From: Promethearchaeota archaeon
Lineage (GTDB): Archaea > Asgardarchaeota > Lokiarchaeia > Sigyniarchaeales > SOKP01
DNA: 64,000 bases
Direction of reading: 5' to 3'
Assembly (NCBI GenBank): GCA_016839585.1
Contig: JAEOTZ010000023.1
Location: forward strand, 29,370-93,369
Shown here in pieces: positions 54,354 to 63,359 of the stretch (the first letter of the stretch is position 1; each line of letters opens with the position of its first letter). A model generated the notes under the pieces. The model made no database searches, was not told the origin of the DNA, and saw only the letters and a program-made list of their open reading frames with translations. The position numbers and the translations under genes were made by a program.

Positions 54354-54881
54354 ATGTCAAGTTTTAAGCTAAAAGTTCTATTAACTGGTGCCGCGGCTGT
54401 AGGTAAAACATCACTCGTTCAGCGCTTTATAAAGAATAGATTTCAAGCAAATTATAAATTAACTGTAGGTGTTGATATTTTAACTAAAGATGTTGAATTT
54501 CGACAAGGGGAAATTGCTACATTAAGCATTTGGGATATAGGTGGACAACAAAGATTTGAATTTATACGTAGCACATTTTATAAAGGGGCCGCGGGGGCAT
54601 TATTAGTCTTTGATTTAACAAGGGAACAAACATATACAGAAACTAGAAAATGGCTCACAGAAATCCGTCAATTTGCAGGAGAGAATATCCCCTTTGTATT
54701 AATTGGAAATAAAGCTGATTTGATTGAAGATGTAGGAATAGTCATTGATCGTAATGATGCAAGATCATTTGCCGAAAATGAGGGTAGTATTTATATAGAA
54801 ACTTCGGCAAAAACAGGTGTAAGTGTAGATGAGGCATTTACTGAACTTACTGGTCGAATTATTGATTCCAGAACTCAATAA
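54354..54881 (+). CDS. Ras/Rab-like small GTPase
   Basis: The 175-residue protein has all G-motifs. G1 is LTGAAAVGKTSLVQRF, G2 the threonine of KLTVGVDI, G3 SIWDIGGQQRF, G4 IGNKADL and G5 ETSAKTG. The layout without an N-terminal myristoyl helix fits the Rab/Ras group. The G3 motif is DIGGQ rather than DTAGQ, and no C-terminal prenylation cysteine is present (it ends RTQ), as is usual for archaeal members. Start ATG 54354 is favoured; a GTG just before it is in frame. Such GTPases are greatly expanded in Asgard archaea; the partner is unknown. Confidence 0.95.
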   Translation: MSSFKLKVLLTGAAAVGKTSLVQRFIKNRFQANYKLTVGVDILTKDVEFRQGEIATLSIWDIGGQQRFEFIRSTFYKGAAGALLVFDLTREQTYTETRKWLTEIRQFAGENIPFVLIGNKADLIEDVGIVIDRNDARSFAENEGSIYIETSAKTGVSVDEAFTELTGRIIDSRTQ

Positions 54882-55013
54882 TTGATTTTATCTTTTTCTT
54901 ACTAAAATGATTTTAAAAATAACTATAAACTACTTCAGGATCTAATTAAATCCCTCTTTACAATAGAATTTATTAAGATATAGACCTTTAGATAAAAAAT
55001 TAAAAATCATTGA

Positions 55014-56441
55014 TTAATCTTCAAATCTAGTTGTGTCTAAAATTTCATAAAGATCATCGTGTATTAAATTAATCGCGTCTATTAGATTTTCTTTTTCTAC
55101 AACTATAGAAAGACTTAAATCTTCAGTACTTTGAGTTAAAGCCTTAACATGAATATTTTTCTTATCTAAAGCTTGAAAAATTAAAGCTTTAGTAATATTT
55201 TCTAAAATTTTTGTACCTGTAATGTTTATAATAGCAACATCTTCAAAATTAATTTCAAAAAAGTGTGAGAAGTATTCAGATTTATTTAAAGCATCAATTG
55301 CTTTTTTTGAATCCTCTCTTTTTACTATAAATGAAGTATTAATTTCTGAAGCACTTTGGGCAACTAATGATACACTAATATTATTTTTACTCATTACTTT
55401 AAAAATCTTAGCTAAAACTCCTGGAACATCAACTAAACTTCCGGAAGAAATGGTAATTACAACAGCATCTTCCACAGCAGAAAGTCCTTTTATTTGATCT
55501 TTATCAGAGAATTCAGAAATTTTAGTGAAATCAACTTTTTCTAATGGTTTATCAAAATTTCTGATTTCTAAAGGGATTTTACTTTTTTCTATCGCTTCTA
55601 AGCATTTTGGGTGGAGAATTTTAGCACCAAAATTTGCGATATGTTTTGCTTCATTGTAATCTAAATTTCTAATTAGTGAGGATTCGGGTGTAAATTTTGG
55701 ATTTATTGCCAATAAACCATCAACATCTTTCCATAAAATAACTTTAATATCTTTATCGTCTCCCATTTCATAAAGTGAATGTGCTATAATAGTTGCTGTA
55801 TAATCTGATCCACCTCTACCTAAGGTTGTGATATAACCTATTTTATTTCTTCCTATATAACCTGTTAAACAGATAATAGTATCTTTTCTTGGGTTCTCTA
55901 ACAAAGGAATTAATAACCTTTTAATTCGTGAATTTGTTAATTCATACAGGGGGTAGGCATTATTAAATTCATCATTTGTTATAATAATTTTATTTGCTGG
56001 TACGAATACTGAATCAATCCCATTACTTAAGAGATATTGATTAAGTATAAATGTTGAGAAGAATTCACCAAAGCTTAAAACATAATCTTTATAATAAGGT
56101 TCTAAACCAAATTCTCTTATATCAGCAAAAGTATCTTCTAACTCACTTAATTTATCATCTATCCATTCTTTAACTTTACTATAATGTTCAGAATCTTCTG
56201 AAAATATTTGCTCAACTATATCTATATGCTTTTTTTCGATCAAAGCTACATTTTTATCCACTTCTATAGGATCTTCCAAATTTTCAGCTGTTTTCTGAAG
56301 TAAATCAGTTACCCCTGAAAATGCTGAAGCAACAAATATTTTTTTTGACTTGTTATAAATGCCTATAATTTTGAGAATATTTTTAAAAGAATGTCTATCA
56401 ATTAAACAGGAACCCCCAATCTTCATAATAACAATTGTCAT
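55014..56441 (-). CDS. lysC: Aspartate kinase with tandem ACT domains
   Basis: The 475-residue enzyme begins IVIMKIGGSCLIDRHSF, the KxGGSS-type phosphate loop of the amino-acid kinase family. It has TLGRGGSDYTATIIAHSL (the aspartokinase GRGGSD motif) and LWKDVDGLLAINPKF. The C-terminal ~170 residues form two ACT domains (VVITISSGSLVDVPGVLAKI; SLSIVVEKENLIDAINLIHD), the usual allosteric module for lysine or threonine feedback. In the glycine-rich start GGSC replaces the usual GGSS/GGTS. The enzyme phosphorylates aspartate at the head of the lysine/threonine/methionine pathway. Confidence 0.93.
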   Translation of the reverse strand: MTIVIMKIGGSCLIDRHSFKNILKIIGIYNKSKKIFVASAFSGVTDLLQKTAENLEDPIEVDKNVALIEKKHIDIVEQIFSEDSEHYSKVKEWIDDKLSELEDTFADIREFGLEPYYKDYVLSFGEFFSTFILNQYLLSNGIDSVFVPANKIIITNDEFNNAYPLYELTNSRIKRLLIPLLENPRKDTIICLTGYIGRNKIGYITTLGRGGSDYTATIIAHSLYEMGDDKDIKVILWKDVDGLLAINPKFTPESSLIRNLDYNEAKHIANFGAKILHPKCLEAIEKSKIPLEIRNFDKPLEKVDFTKISEFSDKDQIKGLSAVEDAVVITISSGSLVDVPGVLAKIFKVMSKNNISVSLVAQSASEINTSFIVKREDSKKAIDALNKSEYFSHFFEINFEDVAIINITGTKILENITKALIFQALDKKNIHVKALTQSTEDLSLSIVVEKENLIDAINLIHDDLYEILDTTRFED

Positions 56442-56548
56442 AATAAAAATTCCGAATAAATCGATTCTCTATTAAGTATTATTATTCTAAACTTTTTTTC
56501 ATTATGAAATTAGGTTCTTATAATAATATAAATTAATTCTTTATGAGC

Positions 56549-58525
56549 CTAATCATTTAAAAGTTTTTGTAATCCTTGAATTTCATCATCGATTTTCTTT
56601 TCTAAAAGAACTAATTTACTTTTCTTTTCATTGAGTTCATCAGCAGTAATTTCTCCTGTAAGTTCTTTCATTTCAAAATCTAAGGACATCTTAGAAACGT
56701 TTGCCTTTTTTATCTTTAAATCTAATAAGGCCTTCTTCAAGTTTTCTTTTTGTTTATTATCCATAATTGGAGCAAGTTGTGGAGTTTCTAAAATTTTCTG
56801 AGAAAGTGTTTCGGGAACATCTGATTTAGGGATTTTTAAGGTTTCTAATTGCTGGTTAGATATTGTTGGTACTTGAGTCTGTTTTTGAACACTTGTTTTA
56901 GGAATTTCTGGTGGGATTACAGGCTTTTTTACTTTTATAGGTTCTTGGGCAATTTTAGGAGCAGTAGCACTTGGAACTATAGTTGGACTTATTTTTGGTT
57001 TTCCATTAAATAATTGAGTTGGTGAAACAGGTACTGGTGCCTTAAATGGCTCTACATTTTTAACATGCCCATATGGAGACGTTTTTAATTTATTTTTTGC
57101 ATCTTTAGGTACAAATTCTACTGACTTTGGTCTTTGTTTAATCATAAAATCTTTTGGGTCTAATTTTAAACCCATATCCTCTTGTGCAATTTTAGGTGTT
57201 TTTTGCTTTTTAGGAGGAATGAATGCTGGTTTAGGTGCTTCTGGTTTCTTAGGAGGTGGTGTTACTGGTGGTTTAGGCACTTCTGGCTTTTTAGGGGGTG
57301 GTGTTACTGGTGGTTTAGGCGCTTCTGGCTTCTTAGGAGGTGGTGATACTGGTGGTATAGGTGCTTCTGGCTTCTTAGGGGGTGGTGATACTGGTGGTTT
57401 TGGCGCTTCTGGCTTCGGTATAACTGCTGGTTTTCTAGGAGTATCAGTCTCTAGTGGTGTTGCTGGTGTAGGTTGTGGTGCGCCCACCTTTTGTAGCATG
57501 GATTTAATCTTTTGTGCTTTTTCAAAAAATTCTCTTCCTAGTGAGTCATCTCCTAATTCAATACATAGATCACTTATTTTCTCGAATAAAAATGCTGCTT
57601 TATCGAAATCAGCAGATTCTAATGCTTTAACTGCATCCTCTGTTAATTTATCTCTTTCTAGAAGTGGTTTTAATAAAGGCGAAACCTCAGCACTCATATC
57701 TAAAATATCTGCTATAATTTGGATCATTTTATCTCTATTAACACTATCCTTAGCGATCATGGAATATGACTTTAAGCCGAGAATTTTTTCCATTTGAGAG
57801 GGATTTATAGCATTATCTAAATCCTGCTTATTTCCTATTACAGCGGTATGAGCATGTGGCGCTTGTTCTTTTATTAATTCTAAGAAGAATTTGCTTTTTT
57901 CTACATTTTCTAATGTAGAATCAGTTACTAATAGTACGGCGTCACTTCCTTTAATAAAATTATTCCAAAGGTAACTAAATTGTTCTTGTCCAGCAAAGTC
58001 CCAAAGATGAAAATGTAATTTGCCAATTTTTATTGTAGCGATATCTCCTGTTATTGTTGGTATGTGTTGCATAGGAATTTCTTCAGCTTTAATCAATCTT
58101 GTAATTGTTGTTTTTCCAACTCCAGAAAAGCCAACGAGAGAAATTTTAGGTCTTAAATTTCTATGAATAGAATCTATTGTAGGATCAAAAACTTCAAATG
58201 TTTTAGCATCAAATCTATGTTGTAAAATATCTTCAAATAGGTTTAAGAATTCTTTTTTACATCTTATTAATTCTTTCTTTATATTATCAAAATTATCAGT
58301 TAAACCAGTCACAAACAGAAAAATTAATTCCATCTCTTTTTCAGTTATATATGATACCCTAAATTTGAAATAATCATGATATTGAATCTTGTTTCCTCCT
58401 CTGCCAAAAGCATCATCCATGATTTCTGAAACAAGTGTATTAAAAATTTCTTCTTTTAATGCTTTACCAAAATGTCTGTAATATAAAAGTTCATTACCTT
58501 TATATATGTATACTTGTCTTAAAAT
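56549..58525 (-). CDS. Longin-like domain fused to small GTPase with proline-repeat linker, ATT start
   Basis: From ATT at 58525 the product is 658 residues. Residues 1-110 start ILRQVYIYKGNELLYYRHFG, matching the first strands of longin domains, and continue to IFLFVTGLTDNFDNIKKELI. A GTPase domain follows with GFSGVGKTTITRL (132-144), LWDFAGQEQF (about 174-183) and GNKQD (231-235); G5 is not conserved. A short MIT/TPR-like hairpin, five copies of a proline repeat (PEAPKPPVSPPPKK and variants, about 370-435) and a C-terminal coiled coil complete it. No ATG/GTG/TTG precedes the longin part. GGTGA at 58532-58536 lies six bases before the ATT. Longin folds pair with GTPases in eukaryotic trafficking. 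It is co-directional with the roadblock-like gene 40 bases upstream. Confidence 0.82.
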   Translation of the reverse strand: MLRQVYIYKGNELLYYRHFGKALKEEIFNTLVSEIMDDAFGRGGNKIQYHDYFKFRVSYITEKEMELIFLFVTGLTDNFDNIKKELIRCKKEFLNLFEDILQHRFDAKTFEVFDPTIDSIHRNLRPKISLVGFSGVGKTTITRLIKAEEIPMQHIPTITGDIATIKIGKLHFHLWDFAGQEQFSYLWNNFIKGSDAVLLVTDSTLENVEKSKFFLELIKEQAPHAHTAVIGNKQDLDNAINPSQMEKILGLKSYSMIAKDSVNRDKMIQIIADILDMSAEVSPLLKPLLERDKLTEDAVKALESADFDKAAFLFEKISDLCIELGDDSLGREFFEKAQKIKSMLQKVGAPQPTPATPLETDTPRKPAVIPKPEAPKPPVSPPPKKPEAPIPPVSPPPKKPEAPKPPVTPPPKKPEVPKPPVTPPPKKPEAPKPAFIPPKKQKTPKIAQEDMGLKLDPKDFMIKQRPKSVEFVPKDAKNKLKTSPYGHVKNVEPFKAPVPVSPTQLFNGKPKISPTIVPSATAPKIAQEPIKVKKPVIPPEIPKTSVQKQTQVPTISNQQLETLKIPKSDVPETLSQKILETPQLAPIMDNKQKENLKKALLDLKIKKANVSKMSLDFEMKELTGEITADELNEKKSKLVLLEKKIDDEIQGLQKLLND

Positions 58526-58565
58526 AGCAATTCACCAAAATAATTAAATTATAATTTTATATGGA

Positions 58566-59057
58566 TCAATCGGAAATAAATTTTACTAGATCTTTAATAA
58601 TTGAATATTTATCTTGTTTAATTTGTTCTCTTTCTAATGTCTCTTCGATTTTTGAGATTTCTTTGGAAAAATCGAATACTGTAAATTTTTTAATTTCTTT
58701 CTCTTTAGAGCTTTCACTTAATTTTTTTAAAAATACACTGATACTTGGCATAAACTTTGCTAAATTTACATTTAAATCTAGTTTTGATATTAAAATTAAT
58801 TCTTCACTAAAAGAAAATAAATAATTATACTTCTGGGCTTCTAGAGCAAATGAATTGATTCGGTTTAACTTTAACTCATTAGCAATTTCTTTAGAACTTG
58901 CAATTAAAGAAATTATTTTTTGTGGAATGACTTTTCCTTTAGCAAATTCTTTAATTAAAGAATTTAACACTATTCCATACTTATTTGCTATAGCACATTC
59001 AGCATTTAAATCAGATTTAAGTTGAGAGATAATTTCCTCGTAATTAATTTGAATCAT
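58566..59057 (-). CDS. Roadblock/LC7-like domain protein
   Basis: The 163-residue protein has the roadblock-type order. A long helix IISQLKSDLNAECAIANKYG is followed by IVLNSLIKEFAKGKVIPQKI, a second long helix, then strands NSFALEAQKYNYLFSFSEEL and ILISKLDLNVNLAKF, and a C-terminal coil. Its start codon is ATG 59057, and it ends 40 bases before the longin-GTPase gene on the same strand. In bacteria (MglB) and eukaryotes, roadblock/longin proteins act as GTPase regulators, so the operon suggests a GTPase with its regulator. The fold call is by pattern only. Confidence 0.65.
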   Translation of the reverse strand: MIQINYEEIISQLKSDLNAECAIANKYGIVLNSLIKEFAKGKVIPQKIISLIASSKEIANELKLNRINSFALEAQKYNYLFSFSEELILISKLDLNVNLAKFMPSISVFLKKLSESSKEKEIKKFTVFDFSKEISKIEETLEREQIKQDKYSIIKDLVKFISD

Positions 59058-59167
59058 TATTGAGAGATGTTGTTTCTTAATAAATAATGTAAAATTATTT
59101 ATTTATATTTATTTAAAAATTAAGCTCTATAAAATAAGATTTTAATCAAACTCAATAGCATATTAGA

Positions 59168-59956
59168 TTGAAAATATTTAGATCTCATTTTACGGAAAAA
59201 GAGTCTGATATAACAATTATTTCAGAATCGAAAAATGCGATATTAAGAGCAAAAGAAGCGTTCTATTATCATAGAAATAATTTAGAAAAATTTATATTAG
59301 AAAACAATGATTTTCTTATTTCTTTTTCTCCAGTAACGGTTAAAACTGATTTAAAAATTATTAATTTGATGGCAAATGCAGCTGGTATCTGCAATGTAGG
59401 ACCAATGGCAACAGTGGCAGGAGCTTTTGCAGATCTAATGTTAGAATCTATGAAAGTTAAGGATGAGAATGATTCTATTGCTGTTAAGATCGCACTTGTT
59501 GAAAATGGCGGTGAAATTGCTATTGAATCTGAAAAACCTATGAAAATAGCACTTTATGCCGGATTTAATGAATTAAATTTAAACTTGGGATTTTTAATTA
59601 AAAAGCATGATTGCCCCATAGGAATTGCTACAAGTTCTGCAACAATAGGTCATGCAATTAGTCTTGGTCAAGCAGATGTAGTTACAATCTTTGCAGAAAA
59701 TGCCACTTTAGCAGATGGAGCTGCTACAGCGATCGGAAATGTAGTGAAGGGAAACGATATTGAAGGATCTATAAAGAAAGGCTTAGATGCTGTTAATGAT
59801 GTTGATGGTGTATTTGGTGCCTTTATTTACAGGGAAGGTAAAATTGGGCAAATAGGAAAAATCCCTCAATTAATAAAAATTGAAGGAAATACAACAACAA
59901 TATTGAAAGAAAAAATTGAAGATTATTTTCCAAATGATTTTGAGTTTATTAAATAA
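59168..59956 (+). CDS. UPF0280 family protein (ApbE-like fold)
   Basis: The 262-residue protein (TTG start) carries the UPF0280 motifs MANAAGICNVGPMATVAGAF and KIALVENGGEIAIESEKPMK. These are followed by GIATSSATIGHAISLGQADV and ADGAATAIGNVVKGNDIEGS, near the C-terminal half. The fold is related to ApbE FAD:protein flavin transferases, and the aspartate/alanine-rich ADGAATAIGN loop corresponds to the ApbE metal site. Such proteins are common in methanogens and other anaerobes with unknown substrate. It overlaps the convergent GT-C-like gene by eight bases. Confidence 0.88.
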   Translation: MKIFRSHFTEKESDITIISESKNAILRAKEAFYYHRNNLEKFILENNDFLISFSPVTVKTDLKIINLMANAAGICNVGPMATVAGAFADLMLESMKVKDENDSIAVKIALVENGGEIAIESEKPMKIALYAGFNELNLNLGFLIKKHDCPIGIATSSATIGHAISLGQADVVTIFAENATLADGAATAIGNVVKGNDIEGSIKKGLDAVNDVDGVFGAFIYREGKIGQIGKIPQLIKIEGNTTTILKEKIEDYFPNDFEFIK

Positions 59957-62228
59957 CCCAAAATGTAGGTGTTTCCTCTCCATTCTCAGTCATTGAAGAA
60001 CAAATCTTATTTAAATAATCCAGAGTATAATATCTTTCTTCTTCTTCCTCCGTCAACTGCCCAAACAACTCAAAATCCTTATTAATTATATAAATCCCAT
60101 CAAATATTATATAAACATCCGTGTTATACTCTCTCTTTATTTCTTTTAAAATATTTGTACCATTTTCATTAAAATGGTTATCTGGGGGAAATAAATCAAT
60201 ATCATATTTCAAGAAATAATCTGTTTCATTATAAAGAAGAGCTTCACTTCTATTGTCAAATGGATAATCATAATATTTAAAAATATAACTCCAACCGAAT
60301 TCTGAAATAATTACATTTCTATTAGAAGTATAACGAGAGTACCATCTGATATTAGATACATCTCTTCTCTTTACATTGAAAACTTCAAACGCAATAGATT
60401 CATAAAAATAAGTGGAAAATAATGAAAAGGATACTATAAATAAAATTAATATTTTCAATTTTATGGCTCTTATGGAACCAATCTTAATCAGTTTATAAAT
60501 ATATGACACAAATCCAATCACAATAGCAGGAGGAATTAAATATAAAATTCTCTGCCAAATCATATTGCTTAAAAATAAGATATTAAAAATAAAACCCGCG
60601 GCTAAAAGAACCAAAAGACCTACAGCCCATAAAAACAATGGCTTTCCTTTTGGTTTTTTTTGATATAATAAAAAACCCCAGATTGCAAAAGAACTAATAA
60701 TTAGGATTTCAGCAACATAAAAGATATTTACTATATGAAAATTAAACCAAAAGAGGTTTGCTATTAAAAAAAGAAGAGTAAACGAGATCGTTATGCTAAA
60801 TATTAGTGGAATTATTATTTTATCTTCTATTTTCTTATAATATCTACTTCTTTTCCCTGTTATTATTAATTTGTAACTTCCTTTTGTGAAAATAATTGAT
60901 TTTTGTACCATCCATAAAAAAAATATTCCTACTATTCCTCCCATGATTGCGCCTAAAATAAGTAATTGAATTGGAAAATCAAATGAAATAAAAAACCTAT
61001 AATGACCAGAGCCTATACCAAATAAGTTTAAAATGAAAAATATACCAATTAATCCACATAGAAATATAAAATCAACTCCCCGTCTATAATCTTTTATAAA
61101 ATATAAAAAATATAACCATAAAAAGGAAATTAATAAAACCATAGATGTAACAACATGCGTAAGAACAGCGCTAATAAAAATTAAGATTATTAGAATGTAA
61201 AATAAAAACATATCTTTTAAAATAAGGTTTTTAGAGGGTCGTTCGGGTTGAATAAAATCCTGCAATCTTACATATAGAAGAAAGAAAATTGCTAGGCATT
61301 TGATTAGAGCTGAGCCGGATGGCCAATATTGAAGCATCATATTAGTAAAACCTAATGAAGAAAATTCTAATATAAATACACCAAAAATAGCTAAGTTTTT
61401 ATTTCTGAAGATTCTCATGAGAATATTATAAAATATTAAGGCGGATACAAAAAATGTATAAAAAACAAAATATCTTGGAATTAGCAAATGATTTATTCCC
61501 GAAAAAAAATAAATCACAGCTCCAAATATATTTAAACCCATAGTTCCATGATATCCTTCTAAAGGTAAAAAATTAATGTCAGTTATTATTCTACTATTAA
61601 GAGCATGGAGCCATGGATCTGTCCCTCCAAAATAGCTAACTTTAAAAATGTTTAAGATGCAGACTAAGAATATAAAAAATATTAATAAAAGGGAATTAAC
61701 AGAAATTAGCTTTTTAAAGTAGTTAAATAAAGAAAAATTAATTAAATTTCGATTACTTTGTATTGACGATATCTCACTTCTAAGAAATTTATATGGCCCA
61801 TTTTTAAATTCAGAGTAAAAAATATAAAATATTATCGGAAAGAATAAAATAATTATTGCACAAAAGAAAAAAGTCCCGGTTAAAGGAACTCCAAACCAAT
61901 AACCAATATATCCTATAAAGATATAGAAAACTGAATTAATAATAATAGTCAAACTCAGTTTCTCTAAAAAATTAAAAGATTTTTCTTTAAAAATAATAAA
62001 AAAAATGGGATAAGTAGGTAAGAATAGTATGGTAAAAATTGTACTAAAAGCAATTGCTATTTGATAAATGAAACCCAACAGGAACATATCCGATATTCCA
62101 ATAATTTCATCAATATTAACTAACTTAAGAAGGATAATTACTAAAGATATTAAAGAAAGAATGAAAATAAATAAATTCTTTCTGGATTTGACCTTAAAAA
62201 TTATTTGATTCAATCTAAGCCTATTCAT
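59949..62228 (-). CDS. Polytopic membrane protein, GT-C glycosyltransferase-like
   Basis: The 759-residue product has about 16-18 hydrophobic helices and a C-terminal ~150-residue soluble part with IRWYSRYTSNRNVIISEFGW. The first large outside loop carries YFGGTDPWLHALNSRIITDI, an acidic motif at the place where GT-C enzymes bind the lipid-linked sugar phosphate, and LPLEGYHGTMG. GT-C enzymes transfer sugars from polyprenyl-phosphate donors. It is the last gene after an epimerase (14-base gap), which supports a surface-glycan role. The exact family (oligosaccharyltransferase-like or other) is not determined. Confidence 0.72.
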   Translation of the reverse strand: MNRLRLNQIIFKVKSRKNLFIFILSLISLVIILLKLVNIDEIIGISDMFLLGFIYQIAIAFSTIFTILFLPTYPIFFIIFKEKSFNFLEKLSLTIIINSVFYIFIGYIGYWFGVPLTGTFFFCAIIILFFPIIFYIFYSEFKNGPYKFLRSEISSIQSNRNLINFSLFNYFKKLISVNSLLLIFFIFLVCILNIFKVSYFGGTDPWLHALNSRIITDINFLPLEGYHGTMGLNIFGAVIYFFSGINHLLIPRYFVFYTFFVSALIFYNILMRIFRNKNLAIFGVFILEFSSLGFTNMMLQYWPSGSALIKCLAIFFLLYVRLQDFIQPERPSKNLILKDMFLFYILIILIFISAVLTHVVTSMVLLISFLWLYFLYFIKDYRRGVDFIFLCGLIGIFFILNLFGIGSGHYRFFISFDFPIQLLILGAIMGGIVGIFFLWMVQKSIIFTKGSYKLIITGKRSRYYKKIEDKIIIPLIFSITISFTLLFLIANLFWFNFHIVNIFYVAEILIISSFAIWGFLLYQKKPKGKPLFLWAVGLLVLLAAGFIFNILFLSNMIWQRILYLIPPAIVIGFVSYIYKLIKIGSIRAIKLKILILFIVSFSLFSTYFYESIAFEVFNVKRRDVSNIRWYSRYTSNRNVIISEFGWSYIFKYYDYPFDNRSEALLYNETDYFLKYDIDLFPPDNHFNENGTNILKEIKREYNTDVYIIFDGIYIINKDFELFGQLTEEEEERYYTLDYLNKICSSMTENGEETPTFWVI

Positions 62229-62242
62229 ATTTCTTAGTTAAT

Positions 62243-63214
62243 TTAATTAATTTTTAAATTAACGTTATACTTTTTACAATACCATATAAAATAATCTCTT
62301 AAACCTTGTTCCTGATCATATTCCGGTTGAAATCCAATTATTTTTTTAGCTTTAGAAATATCAGCGTAACTGTGTAAAATATCACCTGGTCTAGGATCAG
62401 TATAAATTAGTTTTAAATTCTTTTTATCTGTAAGGTTTAGAATTAATTTTGCAAGATCATTCAAAGTTATTGGAGAACCGGCGCCCACATTTAAAATCTC
62501 TCCTGAAACATCATATTCAGCAGCCATTAAATTTGCTTGGACCACATCTTTAATATATGTAAAATCTCTTGATTGTTCGCCATCACCAAATATTATCAAA
62601 TCTTCATTATTAATGATTCTTCCCAACCAAATTGCAATAACACCACTATATGGAGAATCCTTTTGCCTTGGACCAAAAACGTTGAAATATCTTAATGATA
62701 ATGTCTTTAATCCATAAACCTGGTGGAATGCCTGCATATATGCCTCACATGCTAATTTTGATACTCCATAGGGAGAGATTGGTAATCTTGGCATATCTTC
62801 TTTTTTTGGTAAGGTAGGTGTATCACCGTATACAGAAGAACTTGAAGCAAATATAATTTTTTCTACATCTTTTTTTCTAGCAGCATTTAATAAATTTAAA
62901 GTGCCATTTACATTGACATCATTGCAAGATTCTGGCATTTTTACTGATTGAGGGACACTAGTGAATGCTGCTTCATGAAATACAATATCAATATCTTTTA
63001 AAATATCTAATAAAAAGTTTATATCTCTTATATCTCCCTTATGAAATTGAAAGTTTTTATTTTTCAAAGCTTCTTCTAAGTTTTCAATCCTACCGTTAAA
63101 TAGATTATCTAAACCAATTACTTCTGCTCCAATTTCTAATAATTTATCTGTTAAATTACTTCCTATAAAACCAGCGGCTCCAGTAACTAAGACATTTTTA
63201 TCTTTAAGTTTCAT
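62243..63214 (-). CDS. galE: NAD-dependent nucleotide-sugar epimerase (GalE-like)
   Basis: The 323-residue protein is an extended short-chain dehydrogenase. It has VTGAAGFIGSNLTDKLLEIG as NAD-binding GxxGxxG, SSSSVYGD with the serine/threonine, the catalytic YGVSK (Y-x-x-x-K) and LRYFNVFGPRQ. It closely resembles UDP-glucose/UDP-N-acetylglucosamine 4-epimerases of archaea. It converts the 4-hydroxyl configuration of UDP-hexoses for surface glycans. It shares an operon with the GT-C-like gene downstream; the decarboxylase-like gene lies about 145 bases upstream on the same strand. Confidence 0.88.
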   Translation of the reverse strand: MKLKDKNVLVTGAAGFIGSNLTDKLLEIGAEVIGLDNLFNGRIENLEEALKNKNFQFHKGDIRDINFLLDILKDIDIVFHEAAFTSVPQSVKMPESCNDVNVNGTLNLLNAARKKDVEKIIFASSSSVYGDTPTLPKKEDMPRLPISPYGVSKLACEAYMQAFHQVYGLKTLSLRYFNVFGPRQKDSPYSGVIAIWLGRIINNEDLIIFGDGEQSRDFTYIKDVVQANLMAAEYDVSGEILNVGAGSPITLNDLAKLILNLTDKKNLKLIYTDPRPGDILHSYADISKAKKIIGFQPEYDQEQGLRDYFIWYCKKYNVNLKIN

Positions 63215-63359
63215 TGGTATTTCAACAATAAAATTAAATTATTTACTTTTTATTAAAAAAATCTTATTTTTTTATTAAATTATATTTTATCATAAAAAAT
63301 TTCATATCATATAAAAATGTTCATAAAAAATATATTTTTATTGATAATTATTAAGTTCC

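Noticed and set aside
57219..57797. 192-codon plus-strand frame rich in GASGFLGGG repeats
   Set aside because: It is the antisense of the proline-repeat linker and GTPase part of the minus-strand longin-GTPase; the glycine repeats mirror the proline codons.
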